Assembly: GCF_039521925.1 (NCBI RefSeq)
Contig: NZ_BAAACY010000008.1
Span: forward strand, 37,553-101,552
Origin: Virgibacillus salarius
GTDB lineage: Bacteria > Bacillota > Bacilli > Bacillales > Amphibacillaceae
Direction: 5' to 3'
Length of the DNA stretch: 64,000 bases
Each line of letters opens with the position of its first letter. The stretch's first letter is position 1. Below are positions 50,637-60,048 of the stretch, in pieces. Under the pieces are notes generated by a model. That model was given only the letters and a program-made list of their open reading frames with translations, searched no databases and was not told the origin of the DNA. The position numbers and the translations under genes were made by a program.

Positions 50637-50672
50637 AAAGCCCTTATCTTCGTCCGATAAGAGCTTTTTATT
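50637..50672. terminator. Terminator between dnaN and yaaA
   Basis: AAAAAGC-CTTATC paired with GATAAG-GCTTTTT around TTCGTCC, T runs both ways. It separates dnaA-dnaN from yaaA-recF, partly at least. Confidence 0.8.
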
Positions 50673-50742
50673 AAATTTTACGCTGAAATATCAAAGTGAT
50701 TGTTAATTTTTTGATTAAATTAACGGAAAGCATGAGCTATTT

Positions 50743-51879
50743 TTAGTATGTTCTCACAGGTACAATTAACTGCAGGATAGAGTCTTCATTTGCTGGATGA
50801 ATAATAAATGGTCGTAGCGCTCCAGTGAATTCGATATTCACATCCTCAAATTCAATGGCTTTCAATGCATCCATCATGTATTTAGAACTAAATGAAATCT
50901 TTAACTCTTCTCCCTCTATTGAAGATACCGTAACTTCTTCTGTAACATTTCCAACTTCTGGATGATTACTTGCAATTTCTACTAGCTGATCACCTTGTGT
51001 AGTTAAACGAACTACATTATTGCGTTCTTCTTTAGCTAATAGGGAAGCACGATCAATTGTACTTAATAATTCTTTCGTTTTAACATGCAATACCGTTTTG
51101 CTTTGATCAGGAATTAACCGAGAGGTTTCTGGATAATTACCGTCTAATAAACGGGATAAGAAATTCAAATGTTTTGTTCGGAATAAAATTTGATTACTAG
51201 TTACACTAATTTCAACCTTATCCTCTGTATCATCTAAGATTTTGTTTAATTCATTTAGACTTTTTCCCGGAACAACAACATTAGAAAATTCATTGGTAGT
51301 ATCTGCTACTGGTATCGTTCTAGAAGCTAGTCGATGACTATCTGTCGCTGTAAATGTAAGTGTTTGATTTTCTAATTTTACATTTACACCCGTTAAGATT
51401 GGTCGAGTTTCCATTGTGGATACAGCAAATACCGTTTGTTTAATTAAGCTCTTTAGTAAATCAATTGGTAGTTCAAAACTATCATCTGTCTGTAATTTAG
51501 GTAATTGTGGATATTCTGTAGCATCTTGTCCATTTAAATTAAATTCTGCTTTTCCTGAGCGAATGGTTACTTTTAAGTTTTCATCTGCATGTATTTCTAT
51601 CGTCTTTTCAGGAAGTTTGCGAACAATGTCTGGGAAATACTTCGCTTGTAGTACAATACTTCCTTCTTCAATGTACTCAACATTAACCGTACCGTTTTCT
51701 TCAGCAGGAATATAGGACTCAATAGATATATCAGAATCACTTCCTGTTAAGGTTATACCGTCTTGTCTAGCTTCAATTTTTATTCCAGTTAATATAGGAA
51801 TAACCGTTCTAGATGAAATAGCCTTCATTACATTTTGAACACTTGCTATTAATTGATCTCGCTGAATGATAAATTTCAT
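50743..51879 (-). CDS. dnaN: DNA polymerase III sliding clamp
   Basis: 378 residues, three repeated clamp domains of about 125 residues. N-terminus MKFIIQRDQLIASVQNVMKA, TRPILTGVNVKLE opening the second domain, and the C-terminal IQLIVPVRTY-type end (QLIVPVRTY). AGGAGG upstream. Confidence 0.97.
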   Translation of the reverse strand: MKFIIQRDQLIASVQNVMKAISSRTVIPILTGIKIEARQDGITLTGSDSDISIESYIPAEENGTVNVEYIEEGSIVLQAKYFPDIVRKLPEKTIEIHADENLKVTIRSGKAEFNLNGQDATEYPQLPKLQTDDSFELPIDLLKSLIKQTVFAVSTMETRPILTGVNVKLENQTLTFTATDSHRLASRTIPVADTTNEFSNVVVPGKSLNELNKILDDTEDKVEISVTSNQILFRTKHLNFLSRLLDGNYPETSRLIPDQSKTVLHVKTKELLSTIDRASLLAKEERNNVVRLTTQGDQLVEIASNHPEVGNVTEEVTVSSIEGEELKISFSSKYMMDALKAIEFEDVNIEFTGALRPFIIHPANEDSILQLIVPVRTY

Positions 51880-51933
51880 GAAATAAATCCTCCTAGTGGA
51901 AGTTCTTTTTAATTATATTATTTTATAAAAATA

Positions 51934-51978
51934 TAGTAATAATAATAATAATAATAAGGGCTGTGATTATGTGGATAA
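51934..51978. other. oriC: oriC unwinding element: DnaA box, spacer and DnaA-trios
   Basis: A perfect DnaA box TTATCCACA (minus strand, 51978-51970) is followed by a 12-base spacer (TAATCACAGCCC) and then eight consecutive triplets that read 3'-AAT-5' (the last 3'-GAT-5') on the plus-strand side (51957-51934), next to a very AT-rich run. This is the basal unwinding layout known from B. subtilis, also in the dnaA-dnaN spacer. Confidence 0.85.
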
Positions 51979-51989
51979 ATCTGTTTTTG

Positions 51990-52070
51990 TCAATGCGCTA
52001 AGGTTATTCACATGTGGACAACTTGTTTATAAGGTTGTCTCTGTTTTCCACAGTTTTCACAGGATCTTTA
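51990..52070. other. Additional DnaA-box-like sites in the dnaA-dnaN spacer
   Basis: TTATTCACA, TGTGGACAA (near 52003-52022) and TTTTCCACA near 52045 are one- or two-mismatch DnaA boxes close to the perfect box at 51970. They complete the downstream half of the bipartite origin. Confidence 0.65.
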
Positions 52071-52103
52071 ATTAGCTGAAAATGAGAAAGTGAGAGTTAT
52101 CAT

Positions 52104-53447
52104 TTAAAGTGATTTTAATTGCTCTTTCAATTCTTCAAGTTCTTTTACTAATTGCGTATCCTTTTCCATCAACTTTGATACTTTTTCATGAGCATGAATT
52201 ACTGTAGTATGATCTCGCCCACCGAACTCTTCACCGATTTTTGGTAAGGATGCGTCTGTCATTTCTCGAGATAGATACATAGCAATCTGGCGTGGAAAAG
52301 CAATCGATTTTGTCCGTTTTTTGGCAATAAAATCTTCTAATCGTACATTATATTTTGCTCCAACCGTTTCTTGAATGCTCTGGATAGTTATTATCTTTGG
52401 TTGATTACTAGGAATAATATCTTTTAAAGCATCAGCAGCTAGTGATGCATCAATATCTTGATTAACTAAGGATGAATAAGCAACAATTCGAATAAGCGCA
52501 CCTTCTAGCTCGCGAATATTCGTATCAATTTGATTAGCGATATAAAGCATAACCTCATTTGGAATGTCGAGTCCTTCTGCTTTTGCTTTTTTTGTTAAGA
52601 TAGCAATTCTGGTCTCTAAATCCGGTGGTGTAATATCTGTAATTAATCCCCATTCAAAGCGAGAGCGAAGCCTGTCCTCTAAAGTTGGAATCTCTTTTGG
52701 TGGCCGATCACTTGAAATAATTATTTGTTTATTATCGTCATGTAATGCATTAAATGTATGGAAAAATTCTTCCTGTGTCGATTCCTTACCTGCTATAAAT
52801 TGAATATCATCAATTAGCAGAACATCAACATTACGATATTTATTACGAAAGTTAACTGTTTTATTATCCATAATTGCGTTAATAAATTCGTTTGTAAATT
52901 TCTCAGAAGATAGATAAACGACCTTTGCGTTTGGATTATGATCACGTACATAATGTCCAATGGCATGCATTAAATGTGTTTTCCCTAGACCTACTCCTCC
53001 ATATATAAACAACGGGTTATATGCTTGTGCTGGTGCCTCAGCTACAGCCAAGGATGCAGCATGAGCGAATCTGTTTCCAGCACCAATAACAAACGTATCA
53101 AAGGTATATTTTGCATTTAACATGGATTTAGGTGCTTCATTAGGATCGTCTTTTGGCTTTTGCTTCTGTGTAGGTTCGAAGTTATCAATCGACGTACTTG
53201 TATTCGGAAGTATAAATTTAGCAACAATATCTGAACCAGTTATTTCTGATAGAATCTCGGAAATAAGCTTTGTGTATTGATTTTCAAGCCAATCTCTAGC
53301 AAATTCATTTGGTGCGGAAACAATAAGTGTATTGTTTTCGATGGTTTCTGCTTTTGTGTTCTTTAACCATGTATCAAAGCTCGGCTTACTAATTTTTTCT
53401 TCAATTCTCTCTAAGGTAGCTATCCATATTTCCTGTATATTCTCCAA
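52104..53447 (-). CDS. dnaA: Replication initiator DnaA
   Basis: 447 residues from a TTG at 53447 that lines up with the usual MENI start; longer frames upstream lack homology. Domain I (about 1-80), a short linker, AAA+ domain with GGVGLGKTHLMHAIGHY (about 150) and DVLLIDDIQFIAGKE (about 210), and domain IV with the signature GGRDHTTVIHAHEKV (about 410). AAAGGAG upstream. Confidence 0.97.
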   Translation of the reverse strand: MENIQEIWIATLERIEEKISKPSFDTWLKNTKAETIENNTLIVSAPNEFARDWLENQYTKLISEILSEITGSDIVAKFILPNTSTSIDNFEPTQKQKPKDDPNEAPKSMLNAKYTFDTFVIGAGNRFAHAASLAVAEAPAQAYNPLFIYGGVGLGKTHLMHAIGHYVRDHNPNAKVVYLSSEKFTNEFINAIMDNKTVNFRNKYRNVDVLLIDDIQFIAGKESTQEEFFHTFNALHDDNKQIIISSDRPPKEIPTLEDRLRSRFEWGLITDITPPDLETRIAILTKKAKAEGLDIPNEVMLYIANQIDTNIRELEGALIRIVAYSSLVNQDIDASLAADALKDIIPSNQPKIITIQSIQETVGAKYNVRLEDFIAKKRTKSIAFPRQIAMYLSREMTDASLPKIGEEFGGRDHTTVIHAHEKVSKLMEKDTQLVKELEELKEQLKSL

Positions 53448-53573
53448 GCAGAATTTCACTCCTTTCACTGTAATAAATGTCATCCACTTCCAATTATCGA
53501 TGTTTCTATTAGGAACCATTTATGTTAATTAATGAGTATTTACGTAAAGACTGCATACTGCTCCAATTAATGA

Positions 53574-53602
53574 GTAATAATGACATAAAAAGCCTCTCTC
53601 AA
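53574..53602 (-). promoter_or_regulatory. Probable dnaA promoter
   Basis: TTGAGA (53602-53597), 17 bases, TATTAC (53579-53574) on the minus strand, about 130 bases before dnaA. A 12-base direct repeat AATTAATGAGTA (53527 and 53565) brackets the start region. Confidence 0.5.
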
Positions 53603-53707
53603 TCTTTTAAAGATGGAAAGGCAAGATAAATAGAATTTACGTTTAGGTCTACTTCCAATTGTATTTAAAATTGAAGGGTTAAAATGGTATAACAAAAATA
53701 ATATTGG

Positions 53708-54046
53708 TGTGGATAAATAAATATAGGTGGAATAAGCTTTGAATTAATTATAAACGTTGTCCACAGCTTTGTTGATAACAACATAAACAATCATGTTAAC
53801 AAGTATCCACAAGTTATCCACAGTTTGTGTATAACTAGAATTTCAGTTTTCTTTTTTCACAAGTTAAACACAAATATAATATCAGAAAAACCCTTTGAAT
53901 GCAATGGGGTTTCGACAGTTATCCACAAAGTCCATCGGTTGTAGACAATTATTGTCCACACCACTATATTTTGTGATTTTCCTGTCGATATATGTTGTGG
54001 ATAGCAAATAAGACTCGATTATTTCCAAACAGTAGGGTGTGGATAG
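53708..54046. other. oriC: oriC: DnaA-box cluster upstream of dnaA
   Basis: DnaA boxes: TGTGGATAA 53708, TTGTCCACA 53757, TATCCACA 53804, TTATCCACA 53814 and 53919, TTGTCCACA 53952, TGTGGATAG 53996 and 54038, with weaker ones between. A Spo0A-type box TTCGACA (53911-53917) abuts the box at 53919, and TGTCGAT (53983) lies before the one at 53996. Upstream half of the bipartite origin; AT-rich, no gene. Confidence 0.92.
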
Positions 54047-54063
54047 TTTAAATTAGAAGTGAG

Positions 54064-54093
54064 TTGACAGATGGAAGTATTTTTACGTATAAT
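54064..54093 (+). promoter_or_regulatory. rpmH promoter
   Basis: TTGACA (54064-54069), 18 bases, TATAAT (54088-54093), both perfect, 65 bases before rpmH. Confidence 0.85.
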
Positions 54094-54158
54094 TACAAAG
54101 ACTGTCTATTGACTGTTTAATAAAAGATTATTTCATCCCTTAGGGAGGTGCAGGATAA

Positions 54159-54293
54159 ATGAAAAGAACGTATCAACCAAATAATCGCAAACGTAAAAAA
54201 GTACACGGCTTTCGCTCACGTATGAGTACTAAAAACGGACGTAAAGTATTGGCTCGTCGTCGTCGTAAAGGAAGAAAAGTCTTGTCTGCATAG
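54159..54293 (+). CDS. rpmH: Ribosomal protein bL34
   Basis: 44 residues, MKRTYQPNNRKRKKVHGFRS, then ARRRRKGRKVLSA. Extremely basic, exact bL34 length. GGGAGGTGC upstream. Confidence 0.97.
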   Translation: MKRTYQPNNRKRKKVHGFRSRMSTKNGRKVLARRRRKGRKVLSA

Positions 54294-54294
54294 G

Positions 54295-54320
54295 CCACTG
54301 AATAATCAGTGGTCTTTTTT
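54295..54320 (+). terminator. Terminator after rpmH
   Basis: CCACTG and CAGTGG around AATAAT, then TCTTTTTT. May set the ratio of rpmH to rnpA. Confidence 0.75.
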
Positions 54321-54488
54321 CCACTTTAGACATATTGTTTATAGATAGAAGTGGGGTTAATGTGTTATTACCACTTATAAGTTGGGCAGCTTAAGAATAG
54401 AAGAATGATATTTCTTCTATAATTATACATAGAAAAGACCAGAATCAGGGACAAGCTGATAAGTGGTATACGTAATAAGGTGATATAG

Positions 54489-54833
54489 ATGAAGAAAGAA
54501 TTTCGAATTAAAAAGAATGAAGAATTTCAATATACGTTTAAGTGCGGTAAATCTTTTGCAAACAGACAACTCGTCATCTATTATGTAGAGAAAAAGGGGC
54601 AGAATCATTTCAGAATTGGGTTATCTGTTGGAAAAAAGATAGGAAATGCGGTAACAAGAAATCGAATTAAGCGTTATTTACGTCAGGCTTTTCAAGAATT
54701 AGAGGAAAAAATTGCGTATCCACATGATATTGTAATCATTGCCAGACACCCTGCAAAACAGATGGAATATCATGAAATCAAAAAAAGCTTGACACATCTT
54801 TTATATAAAGAACGATTGTTAAAAAATCAATAA
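54489..54833 (+). CDS. rnpA: RNase P protein component
   Basis: 114 residues. The RNR motif is NAVTRNRIKRYLRQAF (about 53-68), FRIGLSVGKKIGN before it. Binds the RNase P RNA to mature tRNA 5' ends. Ribosome site AAGGTGAT. Confidence 0.96.
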   Translation: MKKEFRIKKNEEFQYTFKCGKSFANRQLVIYYVEKKGQNHFRIGLSVGKKIGNAVTRNRIKRYLRQAFQELEEKIAYPHDIVIIARHPAKQMEYHEIKKSLTHLLYKERLLKNQ

Positions 54834-54944
54834 ATTTAATATAGAATCTTAGGTTTGTTTAGGTTAAAATAACTCTTAGGATAAGCTATTTGAATATTCG
54901 TTGATAGAAAAGAGTTAGCTCTTTTATTTTAGTTAGGAGGAAAA

Positions 54945-55718
54945 GTGTTGCGTAAAAAGTTTTGGTTGCTGGTAACTTTAATTGGTCTGCTAGCAATACT
55001 TTCTGGTTGTACCGATGTAAATGAACCTATCACGGAAGAAAGTGAAGGTATCTGGAATAAATATTTCGTCTTTCCAGTATCCATGCTAATCACATATTTT
55101 GCAGAATTATTTAATGAAAACTACGGTCTAGCGATTGTAATCGTTACTATTTTAGTAAGGCTAGTACTGCTACCACTAAATGTGAAACAATTAAAGAGTT
55201 CAAAAGCTATGCAGGATATTCAGCCTAAGTTGAAGGAACTGCAACAGAAATATAGCTCGAAAGATGCAAATACACAGCAAAAACTACAGCAGGAAACAAT
55301 GGCATTATTTCAAAAGAATGGGGTAAATCCGCTTGCAGGGTGCTTACCAATATTTATTCAAATGCCTATTTTAATTGCCATGTATCATGCAATTATGCGT
55401 ACGGAATCCATCAAAACACATAGTTTTCTGTGGTTTGAGCTAGGTGCGCCGGATCCATTTTTCATTTTACCGATTATTGCTGCAGCAGCTACGTGGTTCC
55501 AGCAAAAATTGATGATGTCAGGAAGTCCAGCCGCTCAAAATCCACAAATGATGGTTATGCTTTATGTGATGCCTATTATGATTGGTGTTTTTGCAATATT
55601 CTTCCCAGCAGCATTGGCGTTATATTGGGTAGTAGGGAATATCTTTATGGTTGCCCAAACACTATTTATCCGTAAACCAATGATGGCTGATAAAAGTAAT
55701 GGAGGAGACAAAAAGTGA
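54945..55718 (+). CDS. yidC: Membrane insertase YidC (SpoIIIJ type)
   Basis: 257 residues. Lipoprotein signal with ILSGC (Cys about 22), then five membrane segments of the YidC/Oxa1 family; NGVNPLAGCLPIFIQMPILIA (shortened: NPLAGCLPIFIQMPI) marks the conserved hairpin. Inserts membrane proteins. AGGAGG is 4 bases from the GTG and 7 from the following TTG; either may start. An AAAAGAG/CTCTTTT hairpin lies just upstream. Confidence 0.95.
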   Translation: MLRKKFWLLVTLIGLLAILSGCTDVNEPITEESEGIWNKYFVFPVSMLITYFAELFNENYGLAIVIVTILVRLVLLPLNVKQLKSSKAMQDIQPKLKELQQKYSSKDANTQQKLQQETMALFQKNGVNPLAGCLPIFIQMPILIAMYHAIMRTESIKTHSFLWFELGAPDPFFILPIIAAAATWFQQKLMMSGSPAAQNPQMMVMLYVMPIMIGVFAIFFPAALALYWVVGNIFMVAQTLFIRKPMMADKSNGGDKK

Positions 55719-56329
55719 GAGAAATAACTGCTAGTGGACAAACGGTTGAAGAAGCGGTCCAATCAGCATTAGAGCAGTTAAATACAACAAGGGACCAAGT
55801 CGAAATCGACGTGATTGATGAAGGAAAAAAAGGGTTACTAGGTGTTTTCGGGTCCAAACGCGCTTTTGTAAAGGTATCGACTGTCAAAAATCAGATAGAA
55901 GAAACGGAAAAATATTTACAGCAAATCATAAAACAGATGCATATAGATGCTACGATTTTTACAAAGGTAGAGGAAAATCATGTAACCTATGATGTACAGG
56001 GTGATAATATAGCTTTACTTATTGGAAAAAGAGGACAAACTTTAAATGCCTTACAATATTTACTACATCTTGTTATCAATAAAGAAGGAAAGCAATATTA
56101 TACGGTGACACTAGATGCTGAAGGTTATCGGGGACGTAGAAAAGAGACACTTGAGTCGCTTGCGTTAAAAATGGCAGATAAGGCTATCCGCATGAATAAA
56201 AAGGTAGCTTTGGAGCCAATGCCTGCCTTCGAACGTAAAATTATTCATAGTGTACTACAAGCAAATGAAGAAGTTTCGACATATTCTGATGGTAAAGAGC
56301 CACATCGTCATATTGTAATACAGCCTTAA
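55715..56329 (+). CDS. jag: RNA-binding protein KhpB (Jag)
   Basis: 204 residues. Jag_N domain (1-50: SGQTVEEAVQSALEQL, KKGLLGVFGSKRAFV), KH domain with LLIGKRGQTLNALQYLLHL (about 105) and R3H domain with YRGRRKETLESLALKMA (about 140). GTG start overlaps the yidC stop (GTGA). Partner of KhpA in RNA control of cell wall and division. Confidence 0.95.
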   Translation: MREITASGQTVEEAVQSALEQLNTTRDQVEIDVIDEGKKGLLGVFGSKRAFVKVSTVKNQIEETEKYLQQIIKQMHIDATIFTKVEENHVTYDVQGDNIALLIGKRGQTLNALQYLLHLVINKEGKQYYTVTLDAEGYRGRRKETLESLALKMADKAIRMNKKVALEPMPAFERKIIHSVLQANEEVSTYSDGKEPHRHIVIQP

Positions 56330-56357
56330 TATGGCTAGTAAGAAATAAATCAAAAAT

Positions 56358-56394
56358 TATCCGCTTAGTGCCAAACTAGGCGGAATTTTTTTTG
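56358..56394 (+). terminator. Terminator after jag
   Basis: TCCGC-TTAGT paired with ACTAG-GCGGA around GCCAA, followed by a long T run. Confidence 0.85.
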
Positions 56395-56454
56395 AAAAAG
56401 GGTAGCATTATTTTGACAGATTGTGTACAATTCACGAAGCAGGAAGCGTATATC

Positions 56455-56520
56455 GAATAAAGTTATCCACATGTGCATAAACCTTATCACGGTTAGCGGG
56501 GATGTGTTGTGGATAACTTT
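56455..56520. other. Inverted pair of perfect DnaA boxes upstream of mnmE
   Basis: AATAAAGTTATCCACA and TGTGGATAACTTTATT form a perfect 16-base inverted repeat about 36 bases apart; each contains an ideal DnaA box (56463-56471 and 56508-56516). It stands about 2.4 kb from the main cluster, 100 bases before mnmE. Possible DnaA-titration or regulatory site. Confidence 0.75.
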
Positions 56521-56615
56521 ATTTTTATTAGAAAGTATGATATTCTATTAAGTTAGTGACGATAAAAATAATTATACGTTCTATATATATAACTTTATGT
56601 TGGAGGTGAAGAGCA

Positions 56616-57992
56616 ATGGAAACAGATACAATTACTGCAATATCCACACCGATTGGTGAAGGGGCGATAGCAATTGTCCGATTAAGTGGTCCTGAAGCAA
56701 TTTCAATAACTACGGAAATATTCAAAGGCAATGATTTAAAGCAGGTAGCGTCACATACTATTAACTATGGGAAAATTATCGATCCACAATCAAATGAGAT
56801 TGCTGAGGAAGTAATGGTTTCTGTGATGCGAGCGCCGAAAACATTTACACGTGAAGATGTAGTTGAAATTAACTGTCATGGTGGAATGGTTGCTGTAAAT
56901 CGTGTGCTGGAAATTATATTGAGTAAAGGAGCACGTTTAGCAGAGCCTGGTGAGTTTACCAAACGAGCCTTTCTACATGGCAGAATAGATTTGTCTCAAG
57001 CTGAGGCGGTAATGGATTTAATCCGGGCTAAAACAGACAAAGCAATGTCGGTAGCTCTAAAACAAATGGATGGTCGTTTGTCTACTTTAATTGAGCGTCT
57101 ACGACAGGATTTATTGGAAACAGTTGCTCATGTTGAGGTGAATATTGATTATCCTGAATATGATGATGTGGAAGAAATGTCACATGAAATGATGCGTAAG
57201 AAGACAAAAGAAGTTCATGCAGAAATAGAGAAGCTGTTACAGGTTGCTAAACAAGGCAAAATATTAAGAGAAGGCTTAGCAACGGCTATTATTGGTAGAC
57301 CAAATGTCGGTAAGTCTTCGTTAATGAATACACTGGTTCAAGAAAATAAGGCCATTGTAACAGAAATACCAGGGACAACACGGGATATTATTGAAGAGTA
57401 TGTAAACGTAAGAGGTGTTCCACTACGTTTGGTAGATACAGCAGGTATTAGAGAAACAGAAGATATTGTTGAGAAGATTGGTGTGGAACGCTCTAGACAG
57501 GTATTAAAAGAGTCTGATTTGATTTTATTCGTTTTGAACTATAACGATGATTTAACAGAGGAAGACGAAAAATTATTTACAGCAATACAGGGACTTAATT
57601 ATATTGTAATAATTAATAAGACAGACCTTGAGCAAAAATTGGATTTAGAGCGGGTAAAAGTGCTAGCAGAGGATAAACCAGTTGTCACTACCTCATTAAT
57701 TGAAGAAGAAGGTGTAGATGAATTAGAAAATGCGATTTCTAAAACGTTCTTCGAAGGGGAAATTGATACCGGAGATCTAACGTATGTTTCAAATGTACGA
57801 CATATTCAGTTATTAAAACAAGCCAGCCGTGCATTAGAAGATGCTATCGATGCTCTAAAATTAGAAATGCCTCTGGATATTGTTCAAATTGATGTTACAA
57901 GAACATGGGAATTATTAGGAGAAATTATTGGTGATACAGCAAGTGACAGTTTAATTGATCAGCTGTTTTCACAATTTTGTTTAGGAAAGTAA
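56616..57992 (+). CDS. mnmE: tRNA modification GTPase MnmE
   Basis: 458 residues. Folate-binding N-domain (1-118), helical domain and inserted G domain: GRPNVGKSSLMNTL (about 226), DTAGIRETEDIVEKIGVERS (about 272), NKTD (about 330), and the C-terminal CLGK with catalytic Cys. With MnmG it modifies U34 of tRNAs. GGAGGTGA upstream. Confidence 0.97.
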   Translation: METDTITAISTPIGEGAIAIVRLSGPEAISITTEIFKGNDLKQVASHTINYGKIIDPQSNEIAEEVMVSVMRAPKTFTREDVVEINCHGGMVAVNRVLEIILSKGARLAEPGEFTKRAFLHGRIDLSQAEAVMDLIRAKTDKAMSVALKQMDGRLSTLIERLRQDLLETVAHVEVNIDYPEYDDVEEMSHEMMRKKTKEVHAEIEKLLQVAKQGKILREGLATAIIGRPNVGKSSLMNTLVQENKAIVTEIPGTTRDIIEEYVNVRGVPLRLVDTAGIRETEDIVEKIGVERSRQVLKESDLILFVLNYNDDLTEEDEKLFTAIQGLNYIVIINKTDLEQKLDLERVKVLAEDKPVVTTSLIEEEGVDELENAISKTFFEGEIDTGDLTYVSNVRHIQLLKQASRALEDAIDALKLEMPLDIVQIDVTRTWELLGEIIGDTASDSLIDQLFSQFCLGK

Positions 57993-58049
57993 ATAAAAAC
58001 TATCGTTTTTTTGATATTGGTAATGAAAATATAGAAAGGATGAAGACCA

Positions 58050-59936
58050 ATGACATATGATGCAGGTCATTATGACGTGATTGTAGTTGGTGCAGGGCAT
58101 GCTGGAGTAGAAGCAGGTCTCGCTGCAGCAAAAATGGGCGCAAAGACATTAATGCTCACACTCAACCTAGATATGATTGCCTTTATGCCATGTAACCCGT
58201 CAATAGGCGGACCTGCTAAAGGTATAGTGGTTCGTGAAATAGATGCACTTGGCGGTGTTATGGCAAAAGTAATTGATAAAACGTATATTCAAATGCGTAT
58301 GTTAAATACTGGGAAAGGACCAGCTGTGCAGGCTTTACGTGCACAAGCTGATAAGCCTTTATATATAAAAGAAATGAAACAAATAATTGAAAATGAAAGA
58401 AATCTTACACTACGTCAAGGTATGGTAGATCAATTAATTGTCGAAAATGGCATATGTAAAGGTGTTATTACTGAAACGAATGCTGCTTATAGTGCAGAAA
58501 CAGTTATAATTACTACTGGTACGTTTATGCGTGGGAAAGTTTTAATGGGGGATCTGGAGTATGAGAGTGGTCCTAATAACCAACGCCCAACAATTAAGCT
58601 ATCCGAAAACTTAGAAGAGCTTGGGTTTGAGATTACTCGCTTTAAAACAGGTACTCCACCAAGAGTAAATAGTCATACCATTGATTATTCAAAAACAGAG
58701 ATCCAACCAGGTGATGAAAAACCACAAAGTTTTTCTTATGAAACAACGGAATATATTACGGAGCAAATCCCATGTTGGTTAACGTATACAAATGAATTTA
58801 CACATGAAATAATTAATGAGAACCTATCACTTTCATCCATGTATTCTGGTATGAAAAGGGGAACGGGTCCTCGTTATTGCCCGTCTATTGAAGACAAAAT
58901 TGTTCGATTTAATGATAAACCTCGTCATCAAATTTTCCTAGAACCAGAAGGAAGAGATACGGAAGAGGTTTATGTACAAGGACTTTCCACATCACTTCCT
59001 GAATCCATTCAACATGAAATGGTAAGAAGTGTAGAAGGACTAGAGAATGCAGAAATTATGCGCGCAGGCTATGCAATTGAATATGATGCAATTGTACCAA
59101 CACAGCTGTGGCCAACCTTGGAAACAAAAAAAATTCCTGGATTGTTTACTGCTGGTCAAATTAACGGTACTTCGGGTTATGAAGAAGCTGCTGCTCAAGG
59201 AATTATGGCAGGAATTAATGCCGCAGCAAAAGTATTGGATAAAGAACCAGTTATTCTAGATCGATCCCAAGCTTATATTGGTGTACTAATAGATGATTTA
59301 GTAACAAAAGGAACCAATGAGCCCTATCGTCTTCTTACTTCTCGTGCGGAATATCGTCTATTATTAAGACATGATAATGCTGATTTACGAATGACTGAAT
59401 TAGGCTACCAGCTTGGTCTTATCTCAGAAGAACGCTATGCTAAATTTGTCGAGAAAAATCGACTGGTAGAAGAAGAGAAAAATCGATTGTTCAAGCTAAT
59501 TATAAAACCTTCTGAAGAGGTAAACTACTTGCTTGAGCAAGCAGGTGCAACACCTCTAAAAGAAGCTATAAAAGCTTATGATTTATTGAAGCGTCCAGAA
59601 TTATCGTATGATTTATTAGCATCTATTATCCAAGCAGATCCCAAATTATCCGCTGAAGTAACGGAACAGGTCGGTATTCAAATAAAATATGAAGGCTATA
59701 TCAAAAAAGCAAATGAACAAGTAGAGCGTATGCTTAAGATGGAAGATAAGAAAATTCCAGTAGATATTGATTATGATGATATTAGTGGAATAGCTACAGA
59801 AGCAAAAGAAAAGCTTAAAAAGGTAAGACCACTATCCGTAGGTCAAGCGTCACGAATTTCAGGGGTCAATCCTGCAGATATATCCATTTTAATCGTATAT
59901 ATTGAACAAGGAAATATCGCTCGTTTGGCGAATTAG
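58050..59936 (+). CDS. mnmG: tRNA modification enzyme MnmG
   Basis: 628 residues. FAD motif VVGAGHAGVEAGLAAAKMGA (about 11-30), MPCNPSIGGPAKG (about 47) and LTSRAEYRLLLRHDNAD (about 430). Partner of MnmE; genes are 57 bases apart. GAAAGGATG upstream. Confidence 0.97.
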   Translation: MTYDAGHYDVIVVGAGHAGVEAGLAAAKMGAKTLMLTLNLDMIAFMPCNPSIGGPAKGIVVREIDALGGVMAKVIDKTYIQMRMLNTGKGPAVQALRAQADKPLYIKEMKQIIENERNLTLRQGMVDQLIVENGICKGVITETNAAYSAETVIITTGTFMRGKVLMGDLEYESGPNNQRPTIKLSENLEELGFEITRFKTGTPPRVNSHTIDYSKTEIQPGDEKPQSFSYETTEYITEQIPCWLTYTNEFTHEIINENLSLSSMYSGMKRGTGPRYCPSIEDKIVRFNDKPRHQIFLEPEGRDTEEVYVQGLSTSLPESIQHEMVRSVEGLENAEIMRAGYAIEYDAIVPTQLWPTLETKKIPGLFTAGQINGTSGYEEAAAQGIMAGINAAAKVLDKEPVILDRSQAYIGVLIDDLVTKGTNEPYRLLTSRAEYRLLLRHDNADLRMTELGYQLGLISEERYAKFVEKNRLVEEEKNRLFKLIIKPSEEVNYLLEQAGATPLKEAIKAYDLLKRPELSYDLLASIIQADPKLSAEVTEQVGIQIKYEGYIKKANEQVERMLKMEDKKIPVDIDYDDISGIATEAKEKLKKVRPLSVGQASRISGVNPADISILIVYIEQGNIARLAN

Positions 59937-60048
59937 TATTTGACTGACAGTGGACTGATGCAGGAGTGTTTAGGATATTTCAGGTTACAGAAAGGTATAC
60001 AGCTGTTATTCCTTTCTGTAACACCCTCTACATAAGGAGTTAAACGGT

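Noticed and set aside
51934..51957. Possible short CRISPR-like or microsatellite artefact
   Set aside because: The triplet run is in the exact place and orientation of DnaA-trios relative to a DnaA box.
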